Part shown: positions 45,459 through 54,567 of the stretch, one piece after another
Layout of the letters: each line of letters opens with the position of its first letter
Position numbering within the stretch: the stretch's first letter is position 1
NCBI RefSeq assembly: GCF_008704495.1
Contig: NZ_CP023699.1
Span: 1,860,001-1,924,000 of the forward strand
Reading direction: 5' to 3'
Length of the DNA stretch: 64,000 bases
Origin: Streptomyces kanamyceticus
Lineage (GTDB): Bacteria; Actinomycetota; Actinomycetes; Streptomycetales; Streptomycetaceae
The notes under the pieces: model-generated
Told to the model about the DNA's origin: nothing
Database searches by the model: none
The model's input: only the letters and a program-made list of their open reading frames with translations
Made by a program: the position numbers and the translations under genes

Positions 45459-46761
45459 GGAAATAGCCTCTCGATCGGAGGGTGCTAGAGCATGCAGAGA
45501 CTTGTGCGGCGGGCCTGCGATGAAGCCCCGACTCAGATGGTCGAAGGCGATTCGATCGCCGAGGGTCGACGTGCGGCGCGCGACAGAGGGGACTGCGGGC
45601 CGTGTAAGGCCGCCAAGGAGATCCGCTTCATGAGTAAGGCAGCCCGGCGTTCCATCGGATTCTTGATCACGCAGTCGCGAGGCAACGCACCCCGACGGAT
45701 GCGGCGTTGCAGCTCATGAGCGGCGAAACGAAGGGTGCACGGCCTGTCTGCGCTGGGACGGGCTGTCCCGGTGGGGGAGGATGCCGGGCAAGGGCCTCTG
45801 GACGTAGAGAGGGCAACCACCCCGACGATGTCGAAAGGTCACCGCCTGAGCGGACGCGATGAGTCGCCACCCTGTCCGGCCCTTGCGTGTGTGAAGTCGT
45901 GGCGGCGCAATCCCGTACCCCGGTGAACGGGAATCTGAGCGTTGCCTGGCAGAGAACGCAGCGTCCATATGTGCCAGCCCTCGCCCCGGCAGCACCGCAG
46001 AGAGACATTGCGGTGCGGGCGGTTGGGACGGCCGGTCCGCGGTACTCGCAGCAGTAATCGTTGACAGATCTCGCCGTTGCGCGACCGAAGGGATGGAGCA
46101 ACGAAGCATGTGGTGCAGCGAACCCCACCAGGACCGCCAGGGCAGCACTCGTGTGCTTCGCCAACAGCCGATTGTCGAATGCCTCGCGTACGAGCCGATA
46201 CGGATCAGCATCCTGGTGGAGTTCGCAGTCTGAGGGCAAGAGCGAGTTGTGCAGTTGAGGTCGAAGGGGGACCGGTTCCGCTGCAAGGGTGCTGCCGTCC
46301 CGAAGGAGGTGGCGTGCATGTGGAAATACCTCTGCCGAACCGCTTTCGACGCCAGATGCGCGAGTCCGCATGTCCCGTCGACCCGGTGCCCGGCATCCCC
46401 ATCCGGCACGCACCCGCGCACCCGCCTGCTCGTAGAACTCGACGTGCGGGTGCGGAAGATGCTGTCCGGTGTCGAGACGGAGCAGCGCGGTCCGGGCAGC
46501 GACGACCAGACGCGTGCGGATCGAGAGTGGTCCGGTGGCTCACGCACAAGGCTCCTTCCTCCGCCTGCTCATCGAATGAGCTGCGAGGCCCCACAGGCAG
46601 GTACGCGGTGCCGAGGACTGCGATACCACAAACGGGGCATGAGCAGTGCACCACGAACGGACCCGATGGTGCAGCACCCGAGGGCAGTGGACACGGCGCA
46701 CACGCTGCAACCTTGTGCGCTTGTGAAATTCAGGCAGGATTCCACAGAAGGGAAGAGAGCC
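45459..46761. other. Long gene-poor region between the biosynthetic operon and its putative regulator
   Basis: About 1.3 kb between divergently oriented genes. No frame has convincing protein features. One strong Shine-Dalgarno sequence followed by ATG occurs at 46311-46320 (AAGGAGGT, 7 bases, ATG 46318), in frame with the regulator 444 bases downstream. The peptide it would add is Cys/Arg/Pro-rich and unlike a folded domain. The region probably holds the promoters of both transcription units and possibly a decayed gene. Confidence 0.5.
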
Positions 46762-48090
46762 ATGCCTGGGGCTCCCAATGTTCAATTGCAGTCCCTGTTG
46801 CAGGCTTCGGCCTGGAGCAACGCGCAACTCGCCCGGATGGTGGTGGCGGTGGCCGGTGAGCATGGGCGGCACCTGACGTGCAACCGGTCCACCATCAGCC
46901 GCTGGCTGGCCGGGCATCAACCTCGCCCCCCGGCCTCGACCTTCCTCCTGGAAGCACTCGCACGAGGGCTGGACAGGCCCATAACTGCACGGGAGGCTGG
47001 GCTCTCGCGCGCGCCTGCACCAGACCTAGACCTTTCTGGAGCGGGGCTCGACCCAGTCTTGAGGCTCAATCAACTCACTCTGGCCGATCTCGACCCCATG
47101 CAGCGCCGGTCGCGCAATGCCGCTGCCTTCAGCCTCGCCGCACTTGCCGGTCCGCCCCTCTCGGGCCGTCAGCCCCGCTCGCGCCCACTGCGTAGGCCAG
47201 CGCAAGCCGTGGGGGCACAGGCTGCCCAGATGCGGGCCATGGCTTCCCTGTTCGCCGAAGCTGCCGAGAACCACGGCGGAGGTAGCACGCGGGCTTCGCT
47301 GGCCGCCTACCTCGCACACGAGGTGATTCGATGGCTCCATGTCTCCGCAAGCGAGGAGGACTACCGGCAGTTACTGTCGGCCTCGGCCCAGTTGACCCTG
47401 CTCCTGGGAGCCGCGTGCATCGACGATGGCGACCATGGACTAGGTCAGCGTCACCAGCGCACCGCAGCCGAACTGGCCGTCGAAGCGCAGGACCACGGCA
47501 TGCTAACGGTCGCCTTGCGGGCCATGGCGACGCACGCCTACGAACTGGGCCACCACAACCTTGCCGTGCTGAACCTCGCGGAGCGGGCAGCGCAGGCTGC
47601 CAGACATGCACCCCGGGTCACTCAAGCCTACGCACTCGCTCACCTGAGTGTGCTGCAGGCCCATCACGACCGCCGTGCTGCACTCGCGCGACTGGCCGAC
47701 GCCGAGAGGCTCTACGATCAGGCCGACTCCGCCCCAGGGGCCTTCACGGCCTACCCTCCCGGAGGCTTGCAGTACCAGCGCGCACAGGTTTTCGCCGCGT
47801 TGGGCGAAGCACCCAGGGCGGCAGCAGCCCTCACAACTTCACTGCGTCTGCGTACGTCGACTGAGCTCAGAGCCAGCACTCTCACCCACGCGCGACTGGC
47901 CGAAGTTCTCCTGGAGATGGGCCACTTGGACAGGGCTGTTGCCCATTGGGCGGAATTCCTGGCAGCCCGCCCTGCCTTGCGGTCAACCAGGACCGCTCAC
48001 CGCCTCACCGTGATGCGACAACAACTGCGGCCCTACTACAGACACCGGCATGCCGCCCAGTTACTGAACGAGGCGAAGGGCCTCGCCTAG
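46762..48090 (+). CDS. XRE-type HTH regulator with TPR-like C-terminus
   Basis: 442 residues from ATG 46762, with GGGAAGAGAG upstream. The N-terminal 75 residues carry a helix-turn-helix (WSNAQLARMVVAVAGE, NRSTISRWLAGHQPRPPAST). The remaining 330 residues are helical repeats of TPR type (QRTAAELAVEAQDHGMLTVA, LAVLNLAERAAQAARHA, RAALARLADAERLYDQAD). This architecture is common among Streptomyces regulators in secondary-metabolite regions. It is divergent from the P450-NRPS operon and is the only intact regulator next to it, so it may control it. No ligand-binding or phosphorylation motifs were seen. Confidence 0.82.
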   Translation: MPGAPNVQLQSLLQASAWSNAQLARMVVAVAGEHGRHLTCNRSTISRWLAGHQPRPPASTFLLEALARGLDRPITAREAGLSRAPAPDLDLSGAGLDPVLRLNQLTLADLDPMQRRSRNAAAFSLAALAGPPLSGRQPRSRPLRRPAQAVGAQAAQMRAMASLFAEAAENHGGGSTRASLAAYLAHEVIRWLHVSASEEDYRQLLSASAQLTLLLGAACIDDGDHGLGQRHQRTAAELAVEAQDHGMLTVALRAMATHAYELGHHNLAVLNLAERAAQAARHAPRVTQAYALAHLSVLQAHHDRRAALARLADAERLYDQADSAPGAFTAYPPGGLQYQRAQVFAALGEAPRAAAALTTSLRLRTSTELRASTLTHARLAEVLLEMGHLDRAVAHWAEFLAARPALRSTRTAHRLTVMRQQLRPYYRHRHAAQLLNEAKGLA

Positions 48091-48114
48091 CTTGATGTCA
48101 TCCCGGCTACGACG

Positions 48115-48780
48115 TCACCCGCGCGTAGTACTCCGGGATGCGAGGCATTCGATGCCCGTTGCGGGGGAAGGCCAGCGGCGCGAAGAGAACGCACTCCACC
48201 CCGCCTGTGCCAGCAGCACGAACGCGAGCACTGCAAAGATACCCGGGTATGAAATATGGGCCGACTGCACCGAAGCCGCCAACCCCAACGGAAGCAGGAA
48301 ACCCAGATACGCCAATGAATAGTAGGCTCCCGTAGCCTGAGTGAGGCCTCCCGGTTCCCCGATATGCTGCATTTCCAGAAGGCCCGCCATTACCCCCAGG
48401 CCATACCCTGCTCCAAGCAGTGATACGGCAACCAGCATGAGCAACGGGGAGTGTTCCCGCGCAGTGAACACTGCGGGAACCATGGCCAGCGCGGTCACCA
48501 GTTGGGCCCCTACAAAACCGCGCGCGCTGCCGCGGTGATGCAAACGGCGCCCGAGCGGTTGAACACATAGACCGACGACGAAGGTGAGAGCGGTAAGCAA
48601 TCCGGTATACGCTGCAGACCAACTGTCGACGCCGCGTTCCACCAGGCCAGGTAGCGTTACTATAGCCAATGATATAGAGCCGAATACCCACGGAGCTGCC
48701 GGTGCTATCAGCCAGAGGAACCTTTTCCTGTGCACATCTTTGTGCTGCTTGCCAATATCGCGGTTGAGGGAATTCGCCTT
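48115..48780 (-). pseudogene. MFS transporter, C-terminal half only
   Basis: About 220 residues with six hydrophobic segments (FLWLIAPAAPWVFGSISLAI, LLTALTFVVGLCVQ, LLMLVAVSLLGAGYGLGVMA and others), matching helices 7-12 of a major facilitator exporter. The N-terminal half is missing; upstream of about 48780 the reading frame enters unrelated sequence belonging to the Mrr-like remnant on the other strand. The loop R-Y/L-H-HRGSARGFVG and the C-terminal tail are otherwise normal. Confidence 0.75.
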
Positions 48781-48782
48781 AA

Positions 48783-49685
48783 TGCGGCTGGTGGCCTCGC
48801 CGTGCTCCTGCTGGTAGCCGGACTCCAGGGCGCGAGATACTGGAGCGCAGGATCGCTGTCGCCGACGACGAGCATCTGCACGCCGCCGTCCGCTGGGACA
48901 ACGAAGACCACCTGCTCGAACAGGCCCTACTCGTCCTCCGGACGCACTGCGACAACCTCGGACGCGAGCGCCACCACGCCCACCGCCGCGCGGAGCATGA
49001 CCCGTATCTCCATGATCCCGAGTGCACCCGCACCACCGCTCGCTGTGCTCTCGCCGCCATGCGCCTACGGCAACTCCTGGTCCAGGAACTGGCCTGGGCA
49101 CGCGAGGACGTCACTGAAGCCGAGCGACTCCAACAGAAACCGCGGTCGGTGCACGTGGCGAAGCGGGTAGAGCGGTACCGCCGGCACCCACACAGCACAC
49201 CGGAGCTCGACGCGGTCGCGGACTTGCTCCGCCACCAAGCCGAGTCCGCCGCCCGAGTCGGGGTACTCCTCGCGGAGGATCGTGATCGGCTGCACGCCCT
49301 GGCCTTCGAGGAGCAGCAAGCCCAGGTCTTCTTGGCCTCACCGGCGAGCACGAGCCTGAGCCAGATCCGTGCGATGTCCTCCCACCAGTTTGAGCGGCTC
49401 ATCTCCGACCTGGTGGCCCGCGACGGACTGGACGTCGCACAGGGGCACGGCGACCCGCACGACGGGGGCCTCGACGTCATCGCCATCACGCCAGGCGGGG
49501 ACAAGCCGGCCATCCAATGCAAGCACACCGCGAAAGAAACACCCGTGGGAATCGCGGCAGTCCGCGAACTGAACGGCATCGCCGGCCCCGTACATCACAC
49601 TGACATCACGACAGCCCCTATGAGCGGGATCCTGACTGTAGCTGTCCGACCAGGTGGAAGACCTCACGGGCCGCGTAGCGTTTGA
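48783..49685 (+). pseudogene. Mrr-like restriction endonuclease with helical N-terminal region, truncated at both ends
   Basis: The frame is open from 48783, but protein-like sequence starts near 48831 (EILERRIAVADDEHLHAAVR). An acidic, helical region (HRRAEHDPYLHDPE, AERLQQKPRSVHVAKRVERY, QAESAARVGVLLAEDRDRLH) leads to an Mrr_cat domain: MSSHQFERLISDLVARDGLD, HDGGLDVIA and AIQCKHTAKE, the D...QxK nuclease core. At about 49616, after HHTDI, the reading frame runs into an IS110 end. Both the start and the last part of the nuclease domain are gone. It was probably a type IV restriction-like or defence nuclease. Confidence 0.75.
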
Positions 49686-49694
49686 GGCAACGCG
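49609..49694 (-). mobile_element. IS110 terminal remnant
   Basis: About 85 bases matching the low-coordinate end of IS110 copies 1 and 2, including CCCCTATGAGCGGG and the codons for RCLKRYAAREVFHLVGQL, the transposase C-terminus. The rest of the element is deleted. It interrupts the Mrr-like gene. Confidence 0.75.
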
Positions 49695-50208
49695 GGATGG
49701 GCACCGAGGGCAAGCGTGCTGTCCTGGGCACGTAGGCAGGGCACTGTGTGCAACGTCCCCTGTTCGCGTGCCGCGCTTTCGGATTCACACAGCATCGAAG
49801 CGGGCCCGTCCCCATCTGAGGAATTCGGCGGTGAGGCGCCGGAGAGCAGCAAGTTCAGCCACGGGAAACGCGGGGTTCTCGCACGGCACATCCCTTTCCA
49901 CTGGAACCGCATGGGGTTCACCGCCCGCCAGCAAACCATCTGTTCACGCGCCGCCTGAGAGGCGGTGATCGGGATTGGCTGAAGGGCTCCGCCGAACAGC
50001 AGCAGCGAGGCCGGGCCCGCTTCTCCGACACGCCTGATGTTCTTGGTGGCGAAGTCCCGGCACGGGAAACCGGAGCCGCGCGTAATCTTCCCGCGTCATC
50101 CGTAAGTTGGTGCTGCGCACGCGTGATCAGGGTTGAGTGGGGACCTCGTCTGTCGGCATGGCCACCGGAGTCGCCTGTGGCTCGCCGTTCATCGGCAGGA
50201 GAAGACAG
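49695..50208. other. Intergenic region, no gene recognised
   Basis: Between the IS110 remnant and the first gene of the signalling island. No convincing coding frame, RNA gene or strong hairpin was seen. Confidence 0.45.
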
Positions 50209-50391
50209 ATGCTGGCATTCGTGGCGGCCGTGCTCTTCGTCATCGCCTTCGTCATCCACGCGACCGAGACGTCGACCGAGGCGGTCTTCAGCCCGACGAG
50301 TCTCATGCTCGTCGGGCTTGCCCTCCTCGCCGTGCACTCTGGCGGCGTGGGGGCCGGATGGTCCCCACGAGGTCGCGGACGCCGGCGCTGA
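50209..50391 (+). CDS. Small two-helix membrane protein
   Basis: 60 residues from ATG 50209 with AGGAGAAG 5 bases upstream. Two hydrophobic segments (MLAFVAAVLFVIAFVIHA and SLMLVGLALLAVHSGGVG) are separated by a short polar loop; a basic tail follows (RGRGRRR). Function unknown. Similar tiny membrane proteins recur later in the island (60523, 61168, 61491), which suggests a shared envelope or stress theme. Confidence 0.7.
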   Translation: MLAFVAAVLFVIAFVIHATETSTEAVFSPTSLMLVGLALLAVHSGGVGAGWSPRGRGRRR

Positions 50392-50518
50392 GCCAGGTCT
50401 TCGGGCTCCGACCGGTCTGTCAGACCTGTGGCCGAGGACCCGGACACAGTTGTCGCCATGCCGCGCGCGAAGCGCCCGCTGAATCCGAACCGCCGCACGC
50501 GCCTGCTTGAGCGTGGCG

Positions 50519-51004
50519 CTACTGCACCCGGCCCTCGCTGGTCTCTGTGGTGTCCTCTCCGGGCAGGTGTACGTCGTTGACGGAGATGTTCACTTCGGCG
50601 ACTTCGAGACCTGTCATCCGTTCCACCGCCGCGATCACGTTCTCGCGCACGTCCGCAGCGACCTCGGTGATGCTCACGCCGTACTCCACGACCACTTCCA
50701 GGTCGACGGCGGTCTGCTTCTCGCCGACCTCGACCTTGACACCGCGTCCCGCACTGGAGCGTGCGCCGGGGACGCGGTCGCGCATCGCACCCATGGTGCG
50801 GCTGAATCCGCCTCCCAGTGCGTGGATTCCGGGCACTTCGCGTGCGGCGATCCCGGAGATCTTTTCCACGACCCCGTCTGCGATGGCCGTCTTGCCGCGG
50901 GTGGCCGCCGGCTCCCTCGCTCCGGTCTGCAGCCTCGTGCCGACGACGGAGGGGAGCTCTCCGGGGTGGGGGTTGTGCTGGGTCTGGCTGATCGGCTCCG
51001 TCAC
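50519..51004 (-). CDS. Asp23/Gls24-family envelope stress protein
   Basis: 161 residues from GTG 51004, with a very strong AAGGAGGT ribosome site. After a polar leader, the domain begins at RGKTAIADGVVEKISGIAAR with EVPGIHALGG, then VKVEVGEKQTAVDLEVVVEY and VAADVRENVIAAVERMTGLE, the alternating strand-helix pattern of Asp23 proteins. Firmicute relatives are alkaline-shock proteins tethered to the membrane; in actinobacteria they accompany small membrane proteins. It stands alone on the minus strand here. Confidence 0.9.
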   Translation of the reverse strand: MTEPISQTQHNPHPGELPSVVGTRLQTGAREPAATRGKTAIADGVVEKISGIAAREVPGIHALGGGFSRTMGAMRDRVPGARSSAGRGVKVEVGEKQTAVDLEVVVEYGVSITEVAADVRENVIAAVERMTGLEVAEVNISVNDVHLPGEDTTETSEGRVQ

Positions 51005-51455
51005 GCGAAGCCACCTCCTTGGGGGTTCACGGACTTCCCGGCGCGGACGACCGTCGGTCGCCGCGTTTCGTACCGGCCTCCAAGTGCCTTGTGGCACAAC
51101 GGACATGCCCATCAGGTACCGCTGGACCGGGCCAACGTCCAGCCCCTGAGAACGGGCGGCTTCCGGCCGCCTTCTGCTGCGGGATGGGGACTATCCTGAG
51201 GTACGGACGTCCTGGACCCCGGCGGACCTGTTGTTGCTCGACACAGATGGCTGCGGGGAGCGGACCCTCTTCGTCCGATCACCCGGCGCATCCCCTGGAG
51301 GGAACGGGGCAGGCTCTCTGTCCCCTGGACAGATTGCCGGACCGTCCGTTCGCGGCCTCCGCCGAATGCATTCCCCTGCCGGGAACGCCCGTGGAGGAGC
51401 CGGTGGTCCGGCCACATCCCATGGCTCTGCCGGCAGGTCTCTGGAACGAGGCATC
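51005..51455. other. Divergent intergenic region
   Basis: Contains the Gls24-family ribosome site at its low end and presumably divergent promoters for it and the STAS gene. No gene recognised. Confidence 0.4.
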
Positions 51456-51905
51456 ATGCCCCTGCCCCCGTTGAACATCTACCGGCACGACAGAAGGACC
51501 CGGGCCCTGATCACCCTCGCCGGCGAGATCGACCTGGAGACGGTGCCACTGATGCGCACGACCCTTGAGCGGTGCCTGCGCGACGGCGTGCGCACCATCG
51601 ACGTCGACCTCACCCCTGTCACCTTCTGCGACTGCAGCGGTCTCAACGCCTTCGTCGAGACGTTCCTGCGCACCGCTGCCGCCGGCGGGGCGCTGCACCT
51701 GCACTACCCGCCGCCCATGCTGGCCTGGATGATCGAGCTCACCGGTTCCGGCTTCTTGCTCGGGGATCTTCCGGCCGTTCCAGGCCCGGTTTCTCGCCCT
51801 GCTGTCCTCTTCGCCGCCGCACCGGTCCCGCTTCCCGTGGCGGGCTTCGAGACGTCGCATCGGCTGGTTCCGGCCGTCTCCGCTGTTTCGGGCGGTGTGC
51901 TGTGA
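51456..51905 (+). CDS. STAS-domain anti-sigma factor antagonist
   Basis: 149 residues from ATG 51456. A STAS domain covers residues 8-105: RALITLAGEIDLETVPLMRT, then TIDVDLTPVTFCDCSGLNAF, where DCSGL contains the serine that anti-sigma kinases phosphorylate. The C-terminal 40 residues are Pro/Val-rich. Such proteins bind and sequester anti-sigma factors in partner switching. The stop overlaps the start of the next gene by one base, so it forms an operon with the GNAT and GAF-ANTAR genes. No HATPase_c kinase partner is in the window. Confidence 0.9.
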   Translation: MPLPPLNIYRHDRRTRALITLAGEIDLETVPLMRTTLERCLRDGVRTIDVDLTPVTFCDCSGLNAFVETFLRTAAAGGALHLHYPPPMLAWMIELTGSGFLLGDLPAVPGPVSRPAVLFAAAPVPLPVAGFETSHRLVPAVSAVSGGVL

Positions 51906-52567
51906 TGACCTGGCCCCGGCGGGATCCTTCACGGGCGCCCGTTGGCGACGAGTCGTCCGACATGGCCGGGGTGCGGCTGCGGCGGGTGAACCGCTGGCTG
52001 GCGGAGGACATGCGCCAGGATCTGGCGGATCTGTACACGGCTTCCTGTGAGACCGAGCCCGAGGAGGAGTACCGCAGTCGCGGTCGGGAGGATTTCCTGA
52101 GCCGTCTCGCCGGTGATATCCGCAGGCCGGGGTTCGCCATGGTGATCGCGGAGACGGACGGCCTGGTGGGCTGCGCCTTCGGATTCCCGGTGCGCGGCGA
52201 CGGCTCCTGGTGGCACGGCTTCGACGGTGCGCTGCCGCGCAGTATCGAGCAACTCACCGAGTCCGACAGTGTTTTCGCCGTCACCAACGTCCTGGTCCGC
52301 CCGCATCCGCAGGACGACGACCTGGCCTGCCGTCTGCAGGAGCGGCTGCTGGCCGGCCATCAGGCGTCGCTCGGCACCACCTTGGTGGATCCGGCCGATC
52401 GCCCGGCCCTGGATGCCTTCCGGTCCTGGGGGTGGCAGGACATCGGAGAGATCTGGAGGCCGGGCCTGCCCACGGTGTTCCGCGTGCTGGTGCTTCCCCT
52501 CGGAGAGCGAACCGTGGAGCGGCTGGAGGGACTGGGGCATCACGCCTGGACCCGGTGGCCGGGGTGA
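51905..52567 (+). CDS. GNAT-type acetyltransferase-like protein, paralogue 1
   Basis: 220 residues from ATG 51905, which overlaps the STAS stop. GNAT-like layout: VRLRRVNRWLAEDMRQDLAD at the start, a central strand VIAETDGLVGCAFGFPV, the pyrophosphate-binding region LACRLQERLLAGHQASLGTT and C-terminal AFRSWGWQDIGEIWRP. It is closely related to the protein at 57014-57667 throughout. Both copies sit beside signalling genes. Substrate unknown; a regulatory or protein-modifying role is possible. It overlaps the following GAF-ANTAR gene by 4 bases (GTGA). Confidence 0.82.
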   Translation: MTWPRRDPSRAPVGDESSDMAGVRLRRVNRWLAEDMRQDLADLYTASCETEPEEEYRSRGREDFLSRLAGDIRRPGFAMVIAETDGLVGCAFGFPVRGDGSWWHGFDGALPRSIEQLTESDSVFAVTNVLVRPHPQDDDLACRLQERLLAGHQASLGTTLVDPADRPALDAFRSWGWQDIGEIWRPGLPTVFRVLVLPLGERTVERLEGLGHHAWTRWPG

Positions 52568-53325
52568 CGCCCAACAGCCGGTCGTCCCGTATCCGCGTGC
52601 TGGTCGCCGAACAGGCGGCCCGACGCGGTGCCCGGGTCGGTGTGCTGGATGTGTGCACCGCGGCGGTGACCTCGCTGCCGGTCGGCGGGGCCGGGATGTC
52701 GGCGATGTCCCGGACCGCGGCGAGCCATCCGCTGTGCAGTACCGATGACATCAGCGAACGGCTGGAGGAGCTGCAGCTCACGCTGGGCGAGGGACCGTGC
52801 GTGGACGCCTTCACGCACGGCGCGGTCGTCCTGGCGCCCGACCTGCGGACCGGTGAACTGCAGGACTGCTGGCCCGTGTTCGCCGATGCGGCTCTGGAAG
52901 CCGGAGCTCTCGCGGTCTTCGCGCTCCCCCTGCAGATAGGAGCGATCAGCCCCGGGGTTCTGGATCTCTACGCGCAGGTCCCGGTCCGGTTGGGCGCGGA
53001 GGAGCTGTCCGACGCACTGGCTTTCGCCGATTTCGCGACGCTGGTCCTGCTGGACGCCCGGATCGACGCGACGGGCGCACCACCCGACGACGACGGAACC
53101 ACAAGGCGCATCGAGGACCTGGGCGGGTACCGGGCGGAGATCTCCCAGGCCACCGGCATGCTCACCGTCCAGCTCGGTGTCGGTCTCGACGAAGCCTTCG
53201 CCCGTCTGCGCGCCCACGCCTATGCCCGGGGGCACCGGCTCACCGCCGTGGCCGCCGACGTGGTGGCCCATCGGCTCCGCTTCTCTCCGGACACGGAGCC
53301 GACCCGGACCGACGAGGACACCTGA
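52564..53325 (+). CDS. GAF-ANTAR transcription antitermination regulator
   Basis: 253 residues from GTG 52564. A GAF-type sensor (residues 20-160, with TLGEGPCVDAFTHGAVVLAP and FALPLQIGAISPGVLDLY) precedes an ANTAR RNA-binding domain (EISQATGMLTVQLGVGLDEA, RLRAHAYARGHRLTAVAADV). ANTAR domains bind paired hexaloop hairpins in nascent RNA. It is the third gene of the STAS-GNAT-ANTAR operon, with tight overlaps on both junctions. The ligand is not predictable; no haem or Cys cluster was evident. Confidence 0.9.
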   Translation: MTPNSRSSRIRVLVAEQAARRGARVGVLDVCTAAVTSLPVGGAGMSAMSRTAASHPLCSTDDISERLEELQLTLGEGPCVDAFTHGAVVLAPDLRTGELQDCWPVFADAALEAGALAVFALPLQIGAISPGVLDLYAQVPVRLGAEELSDALAFADFATLVLLDARIDATGAPPDDDGTTRRIEDLGGYRAEISQATGMLTVQLGVGLDEAFARLRAHAYARGHRLTAVAADVVAHRLRFSPDTEPTRTDEDT

Positions 53326-53408
53326 TGCCCTCGTCGGTCCGAGCAGCGCGCGACGCTGCACTCCCCGTCCCATTCCGGCAGGACTAGCTTCTTTAAAGGG
53401 TGTTGACG

Positions 53409-54125
53409 ATGAATGAGCGGCTCCTGGCCAAGACTTTCGTCGAGTTGGCGGACAATTTGGTCGCCGACTTCGACCTGATCGATTTCCTGCGGCTGCTGAC
53501 CGACCGCTGCGTGGGGATGCTCGGGGCGAGCGCGGCCGGGGTGCTGCTCGCGGACCGGGACGGCGAGTTGCGCGTGATGGCCGCCTCCGACGAACAGGTG
53601 CGCCTCCTTGAGCTCTTCCAGCTGCAGAACGACGAGGGCCCCTGCCTGGACTGCTTCCGCACGGGCGCCCCGGTCTGCGTCCCCGACCTGCGTACGGAGA
53701 CCGCCCACTGGCCTCGTTTCGCCGTCCAGGCCCGGCTACACGGGTTCGGCGCGGTCCAGGCCCTGCCCATGCGGTTGCGCGACGAGGTTGTCGGCGCGCT
53801 GAATCTCTTCCGGTCCGCTCCCGGACCCTTCGACCCGGTCGGTACGCCCATTGCCCAGGCCATGGCCGACGTCGCCACCATCAGCCTGCTGCAACAATGG
53901 TCCACCCAGCGCAACACGGTCCTCAACGAACAGTTGCAGGCCGCGCTGAACAGCCGGGTACTGATCGAGCAAGCCAAAGGCAAACTCGCCGAACGCCACG
54001 ACATCGACATGGAACAGGCATTCACCGCTCTACGCCGCTACGCCCGCGCCCACAACCGCCGCCTGTCCGACGTCGCCCGCGCCCTCATAGACGACAGCGA
54101 GCCCCTGGCCGGTCTGGCGTCCTGA
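53409..54125 (+). CDS. GAF-ANTAR regulator
   Basis: 238 residues from ATG 53409 (MNERLLAKTFVELAD), preceded by AAAGGG; GTG 53400 would add three residues. The GAF domain (CVGMLGASAAGVLLADRDGE, NDEGPCLDCFRTGAPVCVPD, GAVQALPMRLRDEVVGALNL) is followed by ANTAR (SRVLIEQAKGKLAERHDIDM, ALRRYARAHNRRLSDVARAL). It shares the overall plan of the preceding gene but is a more standard member of the family. It follows by about 80 bases and may have its own promoter. Confidence 0.92.
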   Translation: MNERLLAKTFVELADNLVADFDLIDFLRLLTDRCVGMLGASAAGVLLADRDGELRVMAASDEQVRLLELFQLQNDEGPCLDCFRTGAPVCVPDLRTETAHWPRFAVQARLHGFGAVQALPMRLRDEVVGALNLFRSAPGPFDPVGTPIAQAMADVATISLLQQWSTQRNTVLNEQLQAALNSRVLIEQAKGKLAERHDIDMEQAFTALRRYARAHNRRLSDVARALIDDSEPLAGLAS

Positions 54126-54567
54126 CTCGTGCCACGAAGAGCTTCGGCTGCCGTCGCGGTATCACCAGAGTTCTCGGACGACCGTTCTGGTTGACGCATC
54201 CTTGGCCGAACAGCCCCGCATGGACACTCGGGGCGCGGGCAGAGTCTCTGCGCCGGGAGCGCGGCCCGGTGCGGCCTTCTGCAGCGAACGCCGTGCCGGC
54301 ACATCTAGGGGGAGAGGGCTCCCATGGGGCCGACGTACTCCCGCGTCGTCGGCGTCCATGGTCGAGGTGGGCCCGACCGCGAGTGCCGGAAGGGGCCCGA
54401 CCGTGGTCGGGCTCGCGCGGATCCAGCATCCACCCCGTACAGGAGAATTGCGCCTGGCGTGATGAGACTGGGTAGCCGCATCGGTTGCGGTCCCGAGCCG
54501 CGCTGCGAGTGCGACGGTCTAGTCCAGCTGCGCTCGATGCAGACCTGGTGGCTGTGGTGGTCCCTGG
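54126..54567. other. Intergenic region, nothing recognised
   Basis: About 440 bases between convergent genes (GAF-ANTAR and DUF1206). No gene, strong hairpin or repeat recognised. Confidence 0.45.

Noticed and set aside
45667..46547. Minus-strand frames upstream of the biosynthetic operon
   Set aside because: Two overlapping frames of similar length, neither with recognisable motifs, codon bias or start signals.
46249..46761. N-terminal extension of the TPR regulator
   Set aside because: Cys/Arg/Pro-rich with no fold features; ATG 46762 has a good ribosome site and starts the HTH domain properly. The strong ribosome site at 46311 is reported as a finding instead.
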